Positions 50,379 to 61,200 of a stretch of DNA of 64,000 nucleotides are shown one piece after another. How positions within the stretch are numbered: position 1 is the stretch's first letter; the number at the start of each line of letters is the position of its first letter. The position numbers and the translations under genes were made by a program. The stretch is from positions 62,001-126,000 of the forward strand of contig OZ237749.1 in the NCBI GenBank assembly GCA_965178125.1, read 5' to 3'. The stretch comes from Bilabrum cf. latius (Eukaryota > Bigyra: Bicosoecida > Bigyra > Bicosoecida). Under the pieces are notes generated by a model. It was given only the letters and a program-made list of their open reading frames with translations. It had not been told where the DNA came from and searched no databases.

Positions 50379-51332
50379 TCACCCAGACCCGACCTGCAGC
50401 AGCCGCATGGCCCCCGTCCACCCTTGTCCGCTCTCGACTACCCAAGCCGCCAGCAGTGCCGCGATAGCAAACCAAGGCGCGCTGGGCACGAAGTCCCTCC
50501 ACCCCTCGGGCCCCCCTGCCCACTGCTCTGGGGTCCGGTAGAGGGCCGTCATGGAGGAGACGAGGGAATGGGGCAGGGCAGAGGGGTCGAACTCGAAAAG
50601 GACCATCACCGCGATCCAGGTTGCAACCGCCAGGCCGGGCATGCCCGCTTTCTTCTCGTCCACGAGGCTAAAGGGGGCAACGCCTCGCTTGGCCAGGCTA
50701 CGGGCCAGCGACACGATCACGCGGCCCAGCAGGTACATGAGGATCTAGTGACTCACGGCAGAGGGGTGTCGCCACACGAGCCACGCCCCCATACCACCGG
50801 CGATAGCGGCTACGACCGCGTTGCTGGGGCGCATCAGGCTGCCCATTGCCGGGCTTGCCCCAGGCGACTTTGGCGCTGGCGCCGATGAGCTCGATCGACT
50901 CTGCGTGTGCCTCACGCGCGATGGAGTTTCCAAAGTACTGGGTGATGTTGCAGCACCAACGTTCCCAGTCTTGCTAATTTTGGGCTCGGCGCCTGCTGTT
51001 CGCGGCGCTTGCAGTCGAGGTGCGGGTTGCCCTAGCACCCTCATAAGCAAGTTCGCGAGCACAGTTACCGCCTTGTATATCGCTGCAAAGTATGCCAAAT
51101 TTCTACCATGTTCAAACGTCATTTTTGCCACGTGTAATGCGTTTTTGCGCAGTCCTTTGGACTAGCGATACAGCGCGGTTATCACCACTGCGTGCGGCAG
51201 CCTTAGCTTTGTCCCAATGAGAGCTCCTTGTCGCAGGGCTCGTGCTAGCACTAAACATAAGTGCCGAGATGCCGCTACCGGGCTAAACGACATGATTTGC
51301 GGGAGGAATGGTGTACGATTCAGGGCTATCAT
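50379..51332 (-). CDS. PXMP4: Peroxisomal membrane protein 4 (PXMP4, Tim17-family)
   Basis: A single-exon frame from ATG 51332 (an inner Met at 51293 is the alternative) to TGA at 50379 gives 317 residues, with TAG at 51162 and 50745. It aligns along its length with vertebrate PXMP4: GTKLRLPHAVVITALYR matches GAKIRAPHALVMTFLFR, then HGRNLAYFAAIYK matches HSWNLARFVFTYK, then MYLLGRVIVSLARSLAKRG matches MYLLSRVLFALSRLAVEKG, then SLVSSMTALY matches SLQSSMTYLY. Such proteins are small multi-pass peroxisomal membrane proteins of unclear transport role. The second TAG sits at the Gln of the human NSQINMYL motif; the first sits at a polar loop position (Asn in human). The middle loop carries a Ser/Pro-rich insert. 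Only 31 bp separates the start from the upstream LPCAT stop. Confidence 0.85.
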
Positions 51333-51363
51333 TCCGGGGCGACCAACCCGGAACAAGGACGCA

Positions 51364-51823
51364 TCACTCCTCCTTCTTGTCCTTCTTGGATTTCTTTGGG
51401 GGACGGGGCAGCGACATGGTGTCGAACCTCGCGCCAAGCACAAGCTGCCTCAGCCTGCGAGACACGGCCCTCCCCCACGGCCCAGTCGGGAGCGCCCCCC
51501 CCTGGTAGCGCCCTGCCCCCCCCTGACCACTGCCACCCAGCACGACTGCCCTGTCCTCCTCTGGGAGTGCACGCAGCAGCACCCCGCAAGCCTCCATGCA
51601 GCACCGCAGCCCCCTGGCAGCCGCCGAGCTCGCCTTGGCCTGCATCTCCAAAGCGCCTGCCGACTGGTCCGCCCCACTGGACAAGCCCGCGTGCAGCACT
51701 GCCCAGAGAACAACCAGCTCGCGGATAGACACGTACCTCAACTCTTCTCCACCAGATCCCACCAGTGCCTGCTTCCTGCCGCCCTCATTCTGGCCTGTCT
51801 CTCCACCGGCGCCTGCAGCAGAG

Positions 51824-51896
<73 letters not shown>

Positions 51897-53956
51897 CAGC
51901 CACGCCTGCGCCCCGCCGGAGCCGCTCGAGTTCTACCTCGAACGGAGGCAGCGCAAAGATCGGGAGTCCGTCCTCTTTGCCCACCCTTGGAAGCCCCTCT
52001 GGCCACTGCCCCTTGGAGGCAGGGGCAGAGAACCCCCGGAACAGGGCCTCCAGGGCAGCACGCCTGCCCTCCGTCGAGAGCTCCGGCACACCGCCCTTGC
52101 CGCCCGCCTGGCACGCATCGCACAGCGCCCGCACCTGCTCCTCACTCACGCGATTCACATCCCCTTCCTCCTCTTCCTCCTCGCCATCTCCGATTCCCAC
52201 GGGCAGCGGCTGCAGCGCGGGCACCTTTTCCTCCTCCAGGAAGAACGACACGAAGCGGTCCATCCCCACGTAGCCAGCCCGGTCCTCGTCCAGTGCCATG
52301 AGCAGCCTGACGGCCCGCCCCAGCGGCGTGCGGTCCACCCTGTGGCCCATGATCCGATCCGTGACCTGCTTGACCTCCCCGTTTGTCAGATGCACCGGGT
52401 ACCCCTTGCGGAGGACTGGGTCTGCGTCTAGGCTCAGCCGGGCGGCCCTCTCCAGCGCCTGCACGGAGGGCCCCTTGCCCTTCTTGGCCTGTTTGAGGGC
52501 CTTCCTGGCCCTCTTGCACGTATCCAGGCAGTCCATACCCATGGACACATCGAGGAAGCTCACATGGGAGAGGGGGACGCCCATGGCCTCCGCCATCTTG
52601 CGCTGCACGAGGTCCCCGAATGCGTACGGAGTCTGCTGCGACTCCGGAAGCTCCTTCTCGGGGTCCACCACGGGTAGGTACTGCACGGTCATTGTGTTGA
52701 ACACGCTCAGCAGCATCCGAATGGTGAGGGGGAGCCCCCTGGGCCCGTCGTTCACCCAAGAGGGGTCAAAGTATCTGTACCGGTACTGCATCACCACCGG
52801 CTGCACGGGCTTCATGGGCAGAAAGGCACCGTACTTGAAGCTCTGCAGGGCCAGCCCGTTGCCACAGGTACCCTCGGGGAATATCATCAGCCTCGTGACG
52901 CCCGGCCTCGGGTCACTGGCCCTGGCGATGATCTTCTCCGTGATTGTGACCGGCTTGTTCGGCTGCTCGTCTCCTTCGCTGCCGCTGCTGCTGCCAGCCT
53001 TGCCAGGCTATGAGCTGCCCTTCTTGGCCTCCCTTTTGCCGCGGGTCTGCCGGTCCTTCTTTTGTTTCTTCTTCTCCGCCTCCTGTTTCGCTTTCTTCTT
53101 CTCGGCTCCTCTGTCAATCCAGAGGGCCCCTACGGCCCTGAACACCAGCCCGGCGAGAGGCTGCGGTGAGGACGCTTGCAGAAAGAGATACGCATCAAAT
53201 ATGTTAGCAGATTCACCGCGCATCAGGCATGGCGCAACCTCATGCGCTTGTAGGAGCTGTTGCAGCCGAACCACTACGGGAAGTGGCTTGATCTTACGAC
53301 GTTCTTGCTCTCGATTCTGACGGCGGGCGCAGCAATGTTGGAGAACAAATATACCGGGTCCATGAAGCATGTGTGGTTGCCCACCAAGATGGGAGCCTGC
53401 TCGCGGCTTGCGATGGTGCCCTTGGTCTCTATCCAGTAGAACCCGCCTGTCCACAGCTGGGCTCGAACAATGCCCTTCGCCACCTCCATCACGGCCAGGC
53501 GCCAACCAGAAAGCGGTTCTCCGCTGTCTTGATCCGTTCCCAGAGTAGCAATCCAGCAAACAATTCCACATGAACCGACGCACAGTCTGCGGTGGTCGAT
53601 GTTGGAGGATTCCGCAATGCGAGTGGCAGATAGTACAAATGACAGCCAACCTCTTGTGTGATCGTACCGCAGAAATCTTACATTGTCAGAATCACGCGAA
53701 TCAGCAATACTGGAAACAATACAATGCCCTGCGGGAAGGTGCACAACACGAGGAATTGGAAACGAGGACAGCAAAGTACTCCAGAAAACGTTTGTCCCAC
53801 GCGCGCTTGGTCGACTTTTCGCACCTTGGCATAATCAAGTATCGTGGCATCCCTTGTCCTGTTCCGTTGCGTGTCGATTGCAGTCATTGGAAACGTCGGC
53901 AGCAATTTCTCAAGTTCTTGGCCAAGCTCCATTGCCGATTCGCTTCGAGATTCCAT
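51364..53956 (-). CDS. Lysophospholipid acyltransferase (LPCAT1/2-like, PlsC family)
   Basis: Three exons (53956-53682, 53586-53298, 53160-51364) give 786 residues ending in TGA, with one TAG at 53008. PlsC motifs appear in order: NHTCFMD (motif I, near residue 164), GALWIDR (motif II, near 199), FPEGTCGNG (motif III, near 281). An N-terminal hydrophobic segment (FLVLCTFPQGIVLFPVLLIRVIL) would anchor it in the ER. A degenerate EF-hand loop (DEDRAGYVGMDR) lies near residue 478, as in LPCAT1/2. A lysine-rich insert (about 205-245) follows motif II. A Gly-Ser repeat lies at about 610-632, and the protein ends in a basic KKSKKDKKEE tail. It should transfer acyl groups from acyl-CoA to lysophospholipids. 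The acyl-CoA supplier could be the synthetase encoded 10 kb away, but no linkage is shown. Confidence 0.87.
51826..51899 (+). repeat. In-frame hexanucleotide repeat (GAGCCA)n
   Basis: About twelve near-perfect copies of a six-base unit, read on the minus strand, encode an alternating Gly-Ser linker inside the LPCAT-like protein. It is likely variable in copy number between strains. Confidence 0.9.
53161..53297 (-). other. Predicted intron 2 (137 nt) of the LPCAT-like gene
   Basis: The donor is GTAAGATC after the codon at 53300-53298 and the acceptor is CACCGCAG ending at 53161. It is phase 0 and joins the K-N-V end of exon 2 to PLAGLVFRAVGALWIDR, which restores PlsC motif II. Confidence 0.75.
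53587..53681 (-). other. Predicted intron 1 (95 nt) of the LPCAT-like gene
   Basis: The donor is GTAAGATTT and the acceptor is GACCACCGCAG ending at 53587. The junction splits a codon (phase 2) and connects the membrane anchor exon to the motif I exon. All three exons together are a multiple of three. Confidence 0.7.
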
Positions 53957-54024
53957 GTCAAGATGGACTGACTGTCACCGGCACTTATTAGCAAGCTCTT
54001 GTGCGTTTTGTTTGCACGCTTGTG

Positions 54025-54711
54025 ATGGCACTGCGGTACCAGATTCTGCCACGCATCTCGCCACCAATTTCACCAGGGTGTGACGAGGCCTACAACGACA
54101 AATCCAGATTTCATCAGATTTGGACAGGATACACGCTGCACAGTGCTGTGCTGCCAGGCAAGTTGTCCCACCGCCAACCGTGCCGTGCTCTCTGCAGTGC
54201 GGGGCTTATCGAATGCACATCTGCAGGTTCACCGACCGGCGATCCCGGATCTCCATGATGCTCGGCTCACCGCGATGAAGGCGACCGCACCCGCTGGTTT
54301 CATCGCCCTTGAAGCGCTGCTGCGAATGGTCGCGGGCGGTGTTCAACGGAGGCCCACCGCTGGCAGCATCGCGATTCCAGCCACCTCTGTCTCCACCAAC
54401 AGTCTCGGCCCGGTGGTGCCTGCCGCCACCAGCCCAGCCCGGCTGCAGCACTGGACCCGTCCTTGTCGCTGCGTGATGAGCTGGCTCGCAGCCAGAAACG
54501 TGCTTTATATCATGCATGTCAGAAAGTCACATGGGCTCATGGATCTTCAACTGGAACCACAGGGAGTTCGTGGGCAGCTTCGGCCACGTTCCAGACGATG
54601 ACGGCCGAGTACTCCCAGCCACTTGGAACGCTCGAGTGTTTCGCCTTGGAACTTTTGCAGAAAGATTTCGAGCGAAAGTACGAAGCAGCTGGGCTTCTTT
54701 TCAAGTAATGA
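54025..54711 (+). CDS. Small unassigned gene, exons only partly resolved
   Basis: The most convincing part is a terminal exon starting after an acceptor (CTCCACCAACAG, ending 54402). It encodes a helical, protein-like stretch (LSLRDELARSQKRALYHAC ... LECFALELLQKDFERKYEAAGLLFK). It ends in TAA at 54706 followed directly by TGA at 54709. A candidate first exon opens at the ATG at 54025 (MALRYQILPRISPPISPG) in the same frame, but it meets a TGA at 54256, so an intron must lie between. No family was recognised. It is divergent from the LPCAT gene, 70 bp away. Confidence 0.35.
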
Positions 54712-54953
54712 TTTAGTTGGATGCTGCATGTTTGGCAGCGTTCTGTCCCCGAGATGTTGTGTATGTGGCTCGCGTTGGAAGACACAGATATATCTCGTAA
54801 ATACAATAATGACAACTATTAACATGCAATCCATCCAACCCGCAAAACTATACTCCGCCTTACTCATGAATCATCGTGTGTGTTCAGCACCACCATCATG
54901 GACCCGTCTTAACGCTGCAAGAAGCAGTAAAGCGCCACGCCAACCAGTGCCAA

Positions 54954-55660
54954 TCAGTCGACTTTCTTCCCTTCTGTTTCGAGCCGTTTGCATGAATACT
55001 GTGGTGATCCTACTTCAAACTCTGGCTCTGGCAAAGGCTTGCTAGCTCCAAATCCAAAGTACTCTACCAGAACCTCCATTGGTGCATACACGCACTCTGG
55101 GGTGGGATACACGTAAAAATCGAACCAATACTTGACAAGCTCTAAGTCGCTCCACTGTGGGTGGCCGCGCGACGTGTTCCTGCGGCTCACACGAGATGGC
55201 ACATCGACGTTGAGCACCTCCAAGAACTTGGCTCTCCTACGGGCCTCATGCTCGCCCAGCCACTCCAGTCGCATGTATAGCAATTCCTTTCCCAGCTTCA
55301 GATTGTCGTATATCAGCCGTGAGTGTGTGGTCACCAGCGCTACGTGGCCCTACAAATACTTGACAAGTACTTGCTCGCAGCGAATCGACACTGTGATGCC
55401 ATCCAGAAGCTCGATGGAGCGGAACCCGACTGGAGGTTGGGGTACATAAACCACCCTCTTGTCCTCGGGTCTGATGGCTTCTGCTGCGTGATCCGATGGC
55501 CTGCTCAGCCGCAACTTTCTGCGTTTCAGCGTCTGGCCACCGCGGTCGCTCAAAACCAATGACATGTTGCCGCTGTCAGAAACTGCTAAAGCAAAGCATG
55601 TCTGCAGCGATTTGACTATCAATGGGGAGGAAGATGCATCATTTAGCTAAATGTCTCTAG
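54954..55660 (-). CDS. Hypothetical protein, 3' exon
   Basis: This minus-strand frame ends in TGA at 54954 and reads through one TAG at 55350 between YL and GHVALVTTHS. It is open up to about 55650, where an AG (TTTAG) could be a splice acceptor, so a 5' exon is missing. The product is a mixed-charge soluble-looking protein with no recognised domain (for example HPQWSDLELVKYWFDFYVYP). The LINE copies begin only about 60 bp upstream, so the 5' part of this gene may be displaced or disrupted. Confidence 0.45.
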
Positions 55661-55712
55661 CATGTGGAAGTTAAGCCAGAGCGCATTTCCAAACAGCACG
55701 CAACTGGTTGAA

Positions 55713-55725
55713 CCCCACGCAGACC
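55713..55725 (+). repeat. Target-site duplication, left copy (LINE copy 1)
   Basis: The 13-bp sequence CCCCACGCAGACC occurs here and again at 56033-56045, directly flanking LINE copy 1. This is the expected mark of target-primed reverse transcription. Confidence 0.7.
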
Positions 55726-56032
55726 GGTCCGGGAGGACTTCGCCAGCCTGGCTGTAGGGGCAGCCGAAAACAACAACCTCGCCGTGGCGATCGCCAACGT
55801 CAAGGCAGGGTTGGCTCAGAACGGGCAGCAGGACGGGGTGCCGGCAGCGGGCGCCGGAGGGAACGTGAACGCTGACGCTCCCCAGGGGGAAATGGGTCCC
55901 CAGGGTGGAGCTTAGGTGGTTTAGGCCATTGCAGCTGAAGCGTGAAGTCTGGTAGGTCCCGGGCCCTCGTTCCAGAGGTTTCTTCGTGATAGCGTGCGCT
56001 TTTGAGTTGAGTCCACAAAATATCAGATCCCC
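55726..56032 (+). mobile_element. R2-like LINE, copy 1 (3'-end fragment)
   Basis: This is a 5'-truncated copy of about 305 bp, nearly identical and collinear (offset 1283 bp) with 57009-57313. It contains the last codons of the element's protein and the 3' UTR ending ...AAAATATCAGATCC. It has no RT or endonuclease region. Flanked by the CCCCACGCAGACC duplication. Confidence 0.8.
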
Positions 56033-56045
56033 CCCCACGCAGACC
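56033..56045 (+). repeat. Target-site duplication, right copy, also the insertion site of LINE copy 2
   Basis: The second CCCCACGCAGACC copy. LINE copy 2 begins right after it, and a near copy (CTCCATGCAGACC) follows copy 2 at about 57315-57327, so both insertions used the same target sequence. Confidence 0.6.
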
Positions 56046-56046
56046 T

Positions 56047-57228
56047 GTCCAGCCTGAAGATGCCCGGGGCATGGTCTGCCAACGTCTTTCCATCCCATAG
56101 CCGTGCAGCTGTCCCCCACAACCTCTTGGGGCAACGCACGGTGCATGTGGGGAGGCGTGGCGCGTCACGCAGATCTGCCCGGGGTGCCGGAAGCAGGGCA
56201 AGGTAGTCGAACTGATCTAGTCTGTTCGCCACGGTGCCACGTGCAAGGACAAGCGTGTCTGCGGAGGCCTTCCAGGCCGCAGGCACTTCCGGGTGCTCAA
56301 CGTGCTCGAGCAGGTGGTCCGCGAGGCCACGGGCAGACGCCCTATCCGGGAGCCAGAGGGCCAAGTGGCCCGGCTGCCGGGTCGGCGCGGTCCGCTCGTG
56401 CCACGAGGCGACCTATTCTTTGAGCACGAGGGGACGGCTTATCTCATCGATGTCACGGTGGTTGATTCCACTGCGGCAACTTACCGGTGGGACCGCTCGT
56501 CGTGGAGGATTGGCAGCGACTGGCAAGAGGGGTCTGCTTTGCGGGCCGCGCATGCCACGAAGCTGGCCAGCTACGGCAGGCCCGTCGACCTCGGAGCGCT
56601 CGGCGTCCGGATCGGAGGAGAAGACAAGTAGTGTCCTGGGACCGTGAGGACGCAGAAAGGGGCGGTACGCAGTGGCGTGCGGGTCGTACCCTTTGTGGTG
56701 GACGTGTTGGGGGGAATCGGGGAGAAGTCGGTCGAGTTCCTGCAGGTGCTCGACAAGTTGCGGAAGAAGAGTTAGGAGGACAAAGGGCGGCGGGTTTCGA
56801 CTCGTCCGGCCAACGCACGCCTCTCGTGGTCTTCTGTGGCAAAGGCTCGCCTCTCCGTTGCCGCCTAGCACCAGCACGTGCGCGGGGAACAGCGTGTGTA
56901 TCACACTATGTACTCACGGGTCATGCAGGACCACTCAAGGATCCTCGATTTTGTCTCGAAGGGATCGAGGAGGGCTGCAGCGAAGGCCAAACGGGCGCTC
57001 GCAAGGGCGGTCCGGGAGGACTTTGCCAGCCTGGCTGTAGGGGCAGCCGAAAACAACAACCTCGCCGTGGCGATCGCCAACGTCAAGGCAGGGTTGGCTC
57101 AGAACGGGCAGCAGGACGGGGTGCCGGCAGCGGGCGCCGGAGGGAACGTGAACGCTGACGCTCCCCAGGGGGAAATGGGTCCCCAGGGTGGAGCTTAGGT
57201 GGTTTAGGCCATTGCAGCTGAAGCGTGA
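56047..57228 (+). pseudogene. C-terminal fragment of LINE polyprotein (endonuclease region)
   Basis: This is the coding part of LINE copy 2. It lacks its start and its RT domain, so it is not expected to be active. Its frame is otherwise intact if TAG is read as an amino acid. The zinc-binding block is followed by the endonuclease acidic residues, a helical tail (RVMQDHSRILDFVSKGS), and a Gly/Ala/Asn-rich end. Confidence 0.7.
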
Positions 57229-57313
57229 AGTCTGGTAGGTCCCGGGCCCTCGTTCCAGATGCTTCTTCGTGATAGCGTGCGCTTTTGAGTTGAGTCCACA
57301 AAATATCAGATCC
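56047..57313 (+). mobile_element. R2-like LINE, copy 2 (5'-truncated, keeps C-terminal zinc-binding and endonuclease region)
   Basis: One plus-strand frame runs from the truncation point to TGA at 57226-57228, crossing seven TAGs (including 56098, 56218, 57196 and 57205) and no TAA or TGA. It shows a Cys/His block (ICPGC...RHGATC), then a restriction-like endonuclease core with RGDLFF and LIDVTVVDS (the PD-(D/E)xK-type acidic pair), then VVPFVVDVLGG. This order is that of R2/CRE/NeSL-group retrotransposons. The reverse transcriptase has been lost by truncation. The element uses TAG as sense like the host genes, so it has lived under this code for some time. The 3' UTR runs from 57229 to about 57313. 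Confidence 0.75.
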
Positions 57314-57518
57314 CCTCCATGCAGACCTAGTGGAATCTACCCCTAGCAGCCGCAAGAATTCAGCTCCGACAATGGGCGTCTGCAAAACATCCGAATGCTC
57401 CAAGTGCTGACTGGAGGTGACTGTCGCTGCCGTCGACCCCCGGAGGTGCTACTTCCACCGACTAGCACCTACCAAAGATATCGCCACAAATGTCCGCAAG
57501 AAGTGACCACGTCTTGGT

Positions 57519-58230
57519 TCATCCCAGCTTCCTCCAGCCGAAATCCGAAGCCCAAGCATGATCAGCGGGGCGTAGAGTTCTCTGCCGCCTGCTGTTGTCG
57601 CCCACGCATGCACCTTCTTCAGGATCAATGTTCCAGTTCTTGGCGGGGTGCGTCATGTCCAAAGGGTAGCTTGTCGTCGGCCTGTAATCGACCGCTGAGG
57701 AGGGCTGAGACAGGAGCGGCGGCGGGGCCATGGGCTCCCCGTCAGCACCGTATCCGTCGTGCATCTACTGCAGCTGGCTGCAGCCGCCGAGTTGCGAGAT
57801 GAGGTAGGCCTGGCATAATCATAACATAGATCTGTGCTTGCCTCTCTGCATCTTCTGCTGCTGTTGTCACCCGTGCCAGCCTTGTTGTCTTCGTCCTGGC
57901 CCCTGCCTGTCCCTTGCTGCCTCTCTGCGAAATCTCTCTCAGCCGGCGCTAGCTCTTGCTCTCTTGCTCGCGGAGCCAAACTGCCCTGGCCCAGGGGTGA
58001 TCCGCGTCCAAGACACAGCTGCGGGGCTATTTGATGCGACTCGCGACAGGCACGCATCTTTCCTGGCCAGGGGCGGCGGCAGTTCGGTGGGAGGCGCGCC
58101 TAAGAGGCCCGTCCTTGCAGCAGTACCGAACCTTCTCGAGCCACTCTTGACCTGTAGTGGCCAGGAGATAGCCAAATTCTTTGCTCCTTGCTTGGAGAGC
58201 TGGCAGGTTTGAATCCTCGTCTCGGCCGCT
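57519..58230 (-). CDS. Poorly resolved minus-strand exons of an unassigned gene
   Basis: A possible terminal exon (57809-57519, ending TGA) follows an acceptor (GATTATGCCAG) and reads ISQLGGCSQLQ, TAG, MHDGYGADGEPMAPPPLL, a Gln/Pro-rich style of sequence. Upstream minus-strand frames between 57830 and 58230 are open through TAG and rich in Arg/Gln, but the splice pattern could not be settled. The region lies just below the stop of the CLU-like gene. It may be a small gene or partly non-coding. Confidence 0.25.
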
Positions 58231-58244
58231 CCCCTCCATCAGGA

Positions 58245-61200
58245 TCACTCGCTCTCCTCTGACGACACGTACGAGTCCATGCTGCTGGTCTCGCTGCTGG
58301 TCTCGCTGCTGCTACCATCGCTGGCGATCTCTGCCTCTATGAAATCTTCTCTGTCTGAAGCTGCATTGCCCGGTACCGGACACCCAAGCGAAGCCGCCAT
58401 AGCTCTCTGGACGGGAGAGATAGCCTTAGCATCAAAGGTCCACCGCATGTGTTCCTTTAGCCGGTCTCTAGCCCTCCCTTCTGCTGCGAGCTTACCTGTT
58501 TCATCGCTATCCACAATGGAGCGCAGGTTGCTAAGCAGCAACTCGAAGGAATCTTCCTCTCTAAGGCTGTGCAGTCGGTACGAGCTTGCTACCCTGTCAA
58601 AGAAGGCCTGGTAGGCCTTGCCAACACCAAATTTCGACTATGCCAGTTCCAGCGCAACTTGTAGCGCGCGAAAAATCTCCCCCGCAGAGCGTTGTCCTGC
58701 ATTGAGGGCTTCAATCTGCTCCTCGACAGCCTCGATGTGCTCCGAGGAGCCCGCCCCAGACGCACCAACCACGTCTTGGACGTACTGCCTCAGCCCACGA
58801 TACGCAATCCCCACCTGCCCGGTGCTGAGCTCATCAGGTTCATACACGCCTTCCCCATCTGCAATATCAACCATCAGCCTCAAGACGCGCACGTAGGACT
58901 TATGGGACTTGCCGGCAGCATCGAACACCTGCTACATGTGTCTGCTAGCCGCCTCAAAGGGTTCACGCCGCATGCCCATCTTCTTCATGCTCTCAACCAC
59001 ACTATCCAGGGCGTTCATGGCACCATCCCCATGAGGGCCGTCAATCTATATACGAATTGCAAGCCGCTGCTGCAGTGCATCTAGTTTGGGTCGATATATG
59101 GAAGAGTGGGACGCGCGACCGCCAGCATGGCTACAGTCTTCAACCGACGTACTGTCGCCATCCTCATCTTCATGGTCATCGACTTCGTAATCCTGCAACT
59201 CTTCGTCATCCTGCCTGCCCTCGAAAAATTCTGCGGTGAGTCCGAGCGCCTCGGCGTGCTCTTCAGAAATGTCGCCGTACTTTCCAGCCACATCTGTGAC
59301 AAATTGCCGCACTAACGCTGCTGCCTCGCCCCGCATGCTAAGACCACGTAGCGATTCGGCAGTCCATCTGATGACTTTTTGATGATCGTTGCTGAACAGC
59401 CCAGCCGCATCACGGAAATGGCCTTCCACTCGGTGCGCGAACTTCTCTGCCTCGCCGGCTTGGCCTCGTTGCTCGGCAGCGCCGAAAACTTCTTCGATCT
59501 ACATTTCCATCGTTTGCCAGCTCGGTCGTTTAACTTCATCGCTTATCTGGGCCAGTACCTCACGAGTCGCTCGGCTGACCTGCCCTGCATCGCACAGAAG
59601 CCGCACCAGCGTGCCGACGGACGTATCGCAGCGCATTGTTCCACGGCATGAGGCCTCAAGCGACATCATCTCTTCGTGAGCTGCAACAGCTTCAGTGTAT
59701 CTGCCGTCGCGATTCAACTGCTCTTTCAAGTCATCAAGGGCCATGATCAGGCTGCTGGGATCTCCACTGCTTGCGTGCTGCTCTCTCCCGCTCTCCACGA
59801 GCTCTCCCAGCAAGGGGATGACTTGATCGAATCGACGAGCTCGCTTGAGGACCTTTATCAATATCCGCCGGCTGGTATCTGTCTGCTTTGATGCGAAGCC
59901 GAATCGCTCCTTGCACAACTTTAAGTGCTCGGCGGCTAGCTCCTCGGCGCTGGGCACATCGGAACTCTAGGCTGCACCGGTGCCCGAATACGGTGCTTGG
60001 GCAGCATCATCGCATTCCAGAGGGCCCTCCTGCGAGCTGCAGTCGCTCTCAATCGTAGAATCTGTGGTCGAATCATAGTCGACTCTACCACTGTGTCTTC
60101 TATTTCCAAGCAGTTCGACAAGCTGGGCCAGCAGCTCCAGGTGCTTATCCCCACCCCTGTCATTTAGTCCGAGCACCTCTACGCAGCTCCTAACGGCCGA
60201 CAAGTGGGCACCGTTCTGCAGCAGCTATTCTTCTTTCTCACTCCTCACCAGGATTGCATCGAAATGCTACTAGCTGCCACGGCCGTGCATTTCTTCCGCC
60301 CTGCGCTCTCGATCCCTGTATCCATGCAACACCTCGGCTTTGCCCCCCTCTCTATGAACAAGCAGCCCCTCGACGTAAGCCTATATTCGCATGTACACGG
60401 AGCCACCTGGACCAGCGGTCTTGCCTTTCTTTGCAAGCGACGATAGTACCCTGCGATACAGCATGAATACTTCTTCGCTCTCAGCAACCCCATCTATACG
60501 ATTTGCTGCCCGCACCATGGCAGCCAGGTGCGGGATACTTTCCGACCCGTGTTTCTATGCTGCTGTTGACACTATGATGTGGATCTTGTCTAGTGCCCAC
60601 CTCACCTACTCTGTTTCAGTTTCATCCAGCTAGTCCTACACGAGGTAGGCCACGCAGTCTACCTTTAGGACAGAGGTCGTAACGTCTTGACGCAGCTGGG
60701 ATGGGCTTGGTACAGAACGAGGACTTTTCTCTGCTGCCAGCTGGGAAGAATCTCGACTGGCCACCACAAGGTCGTTGCTTTTATCATCGCTAGTAAGCCC
60801 AGCACAGTACTCGTTGTAATCAAGATCGTCGAACAGCACGGCTCCGGCTGCCACCTCCAGTGCGTACGTGACTGGATGCGTTCCGTCGTACATGTCGTAA
60901 TATAGCAGTTCGGCTCCCTCCTCAAAGCATAGATCATTGTCTTTCCACCACGGGAAGAGAGCAGTAACGCAATCGGCGTAGGCCTCGACCGCCCGGTCCG
61001 TGTTGCCGAGTCGATGCAAGTCATCGATAACTTTGATGAGGACCGCTAGAAGACCTGAAATGTCGCCTTCCTGGGCATTTCTGTCCTACTTGAGAGCGAC
61101 CTGACACATGCAAACTGCTTCATCTAGCATTCCCACTTGCAGCAAAATAAGTGCCGCGATGTGCCACGATGCGTATCCAACAGAGGCATAGCGGTGCTAG

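Noticed and set aside
51333-51443. N-terminal extension of PXMP4 upstream of the Met at 51332
   Set aside because: It would overlap the end of the LPCAT coding region and reads as Arg/Pro-rich shadow sequence; PXMP4 proteins start near the chosen Met.
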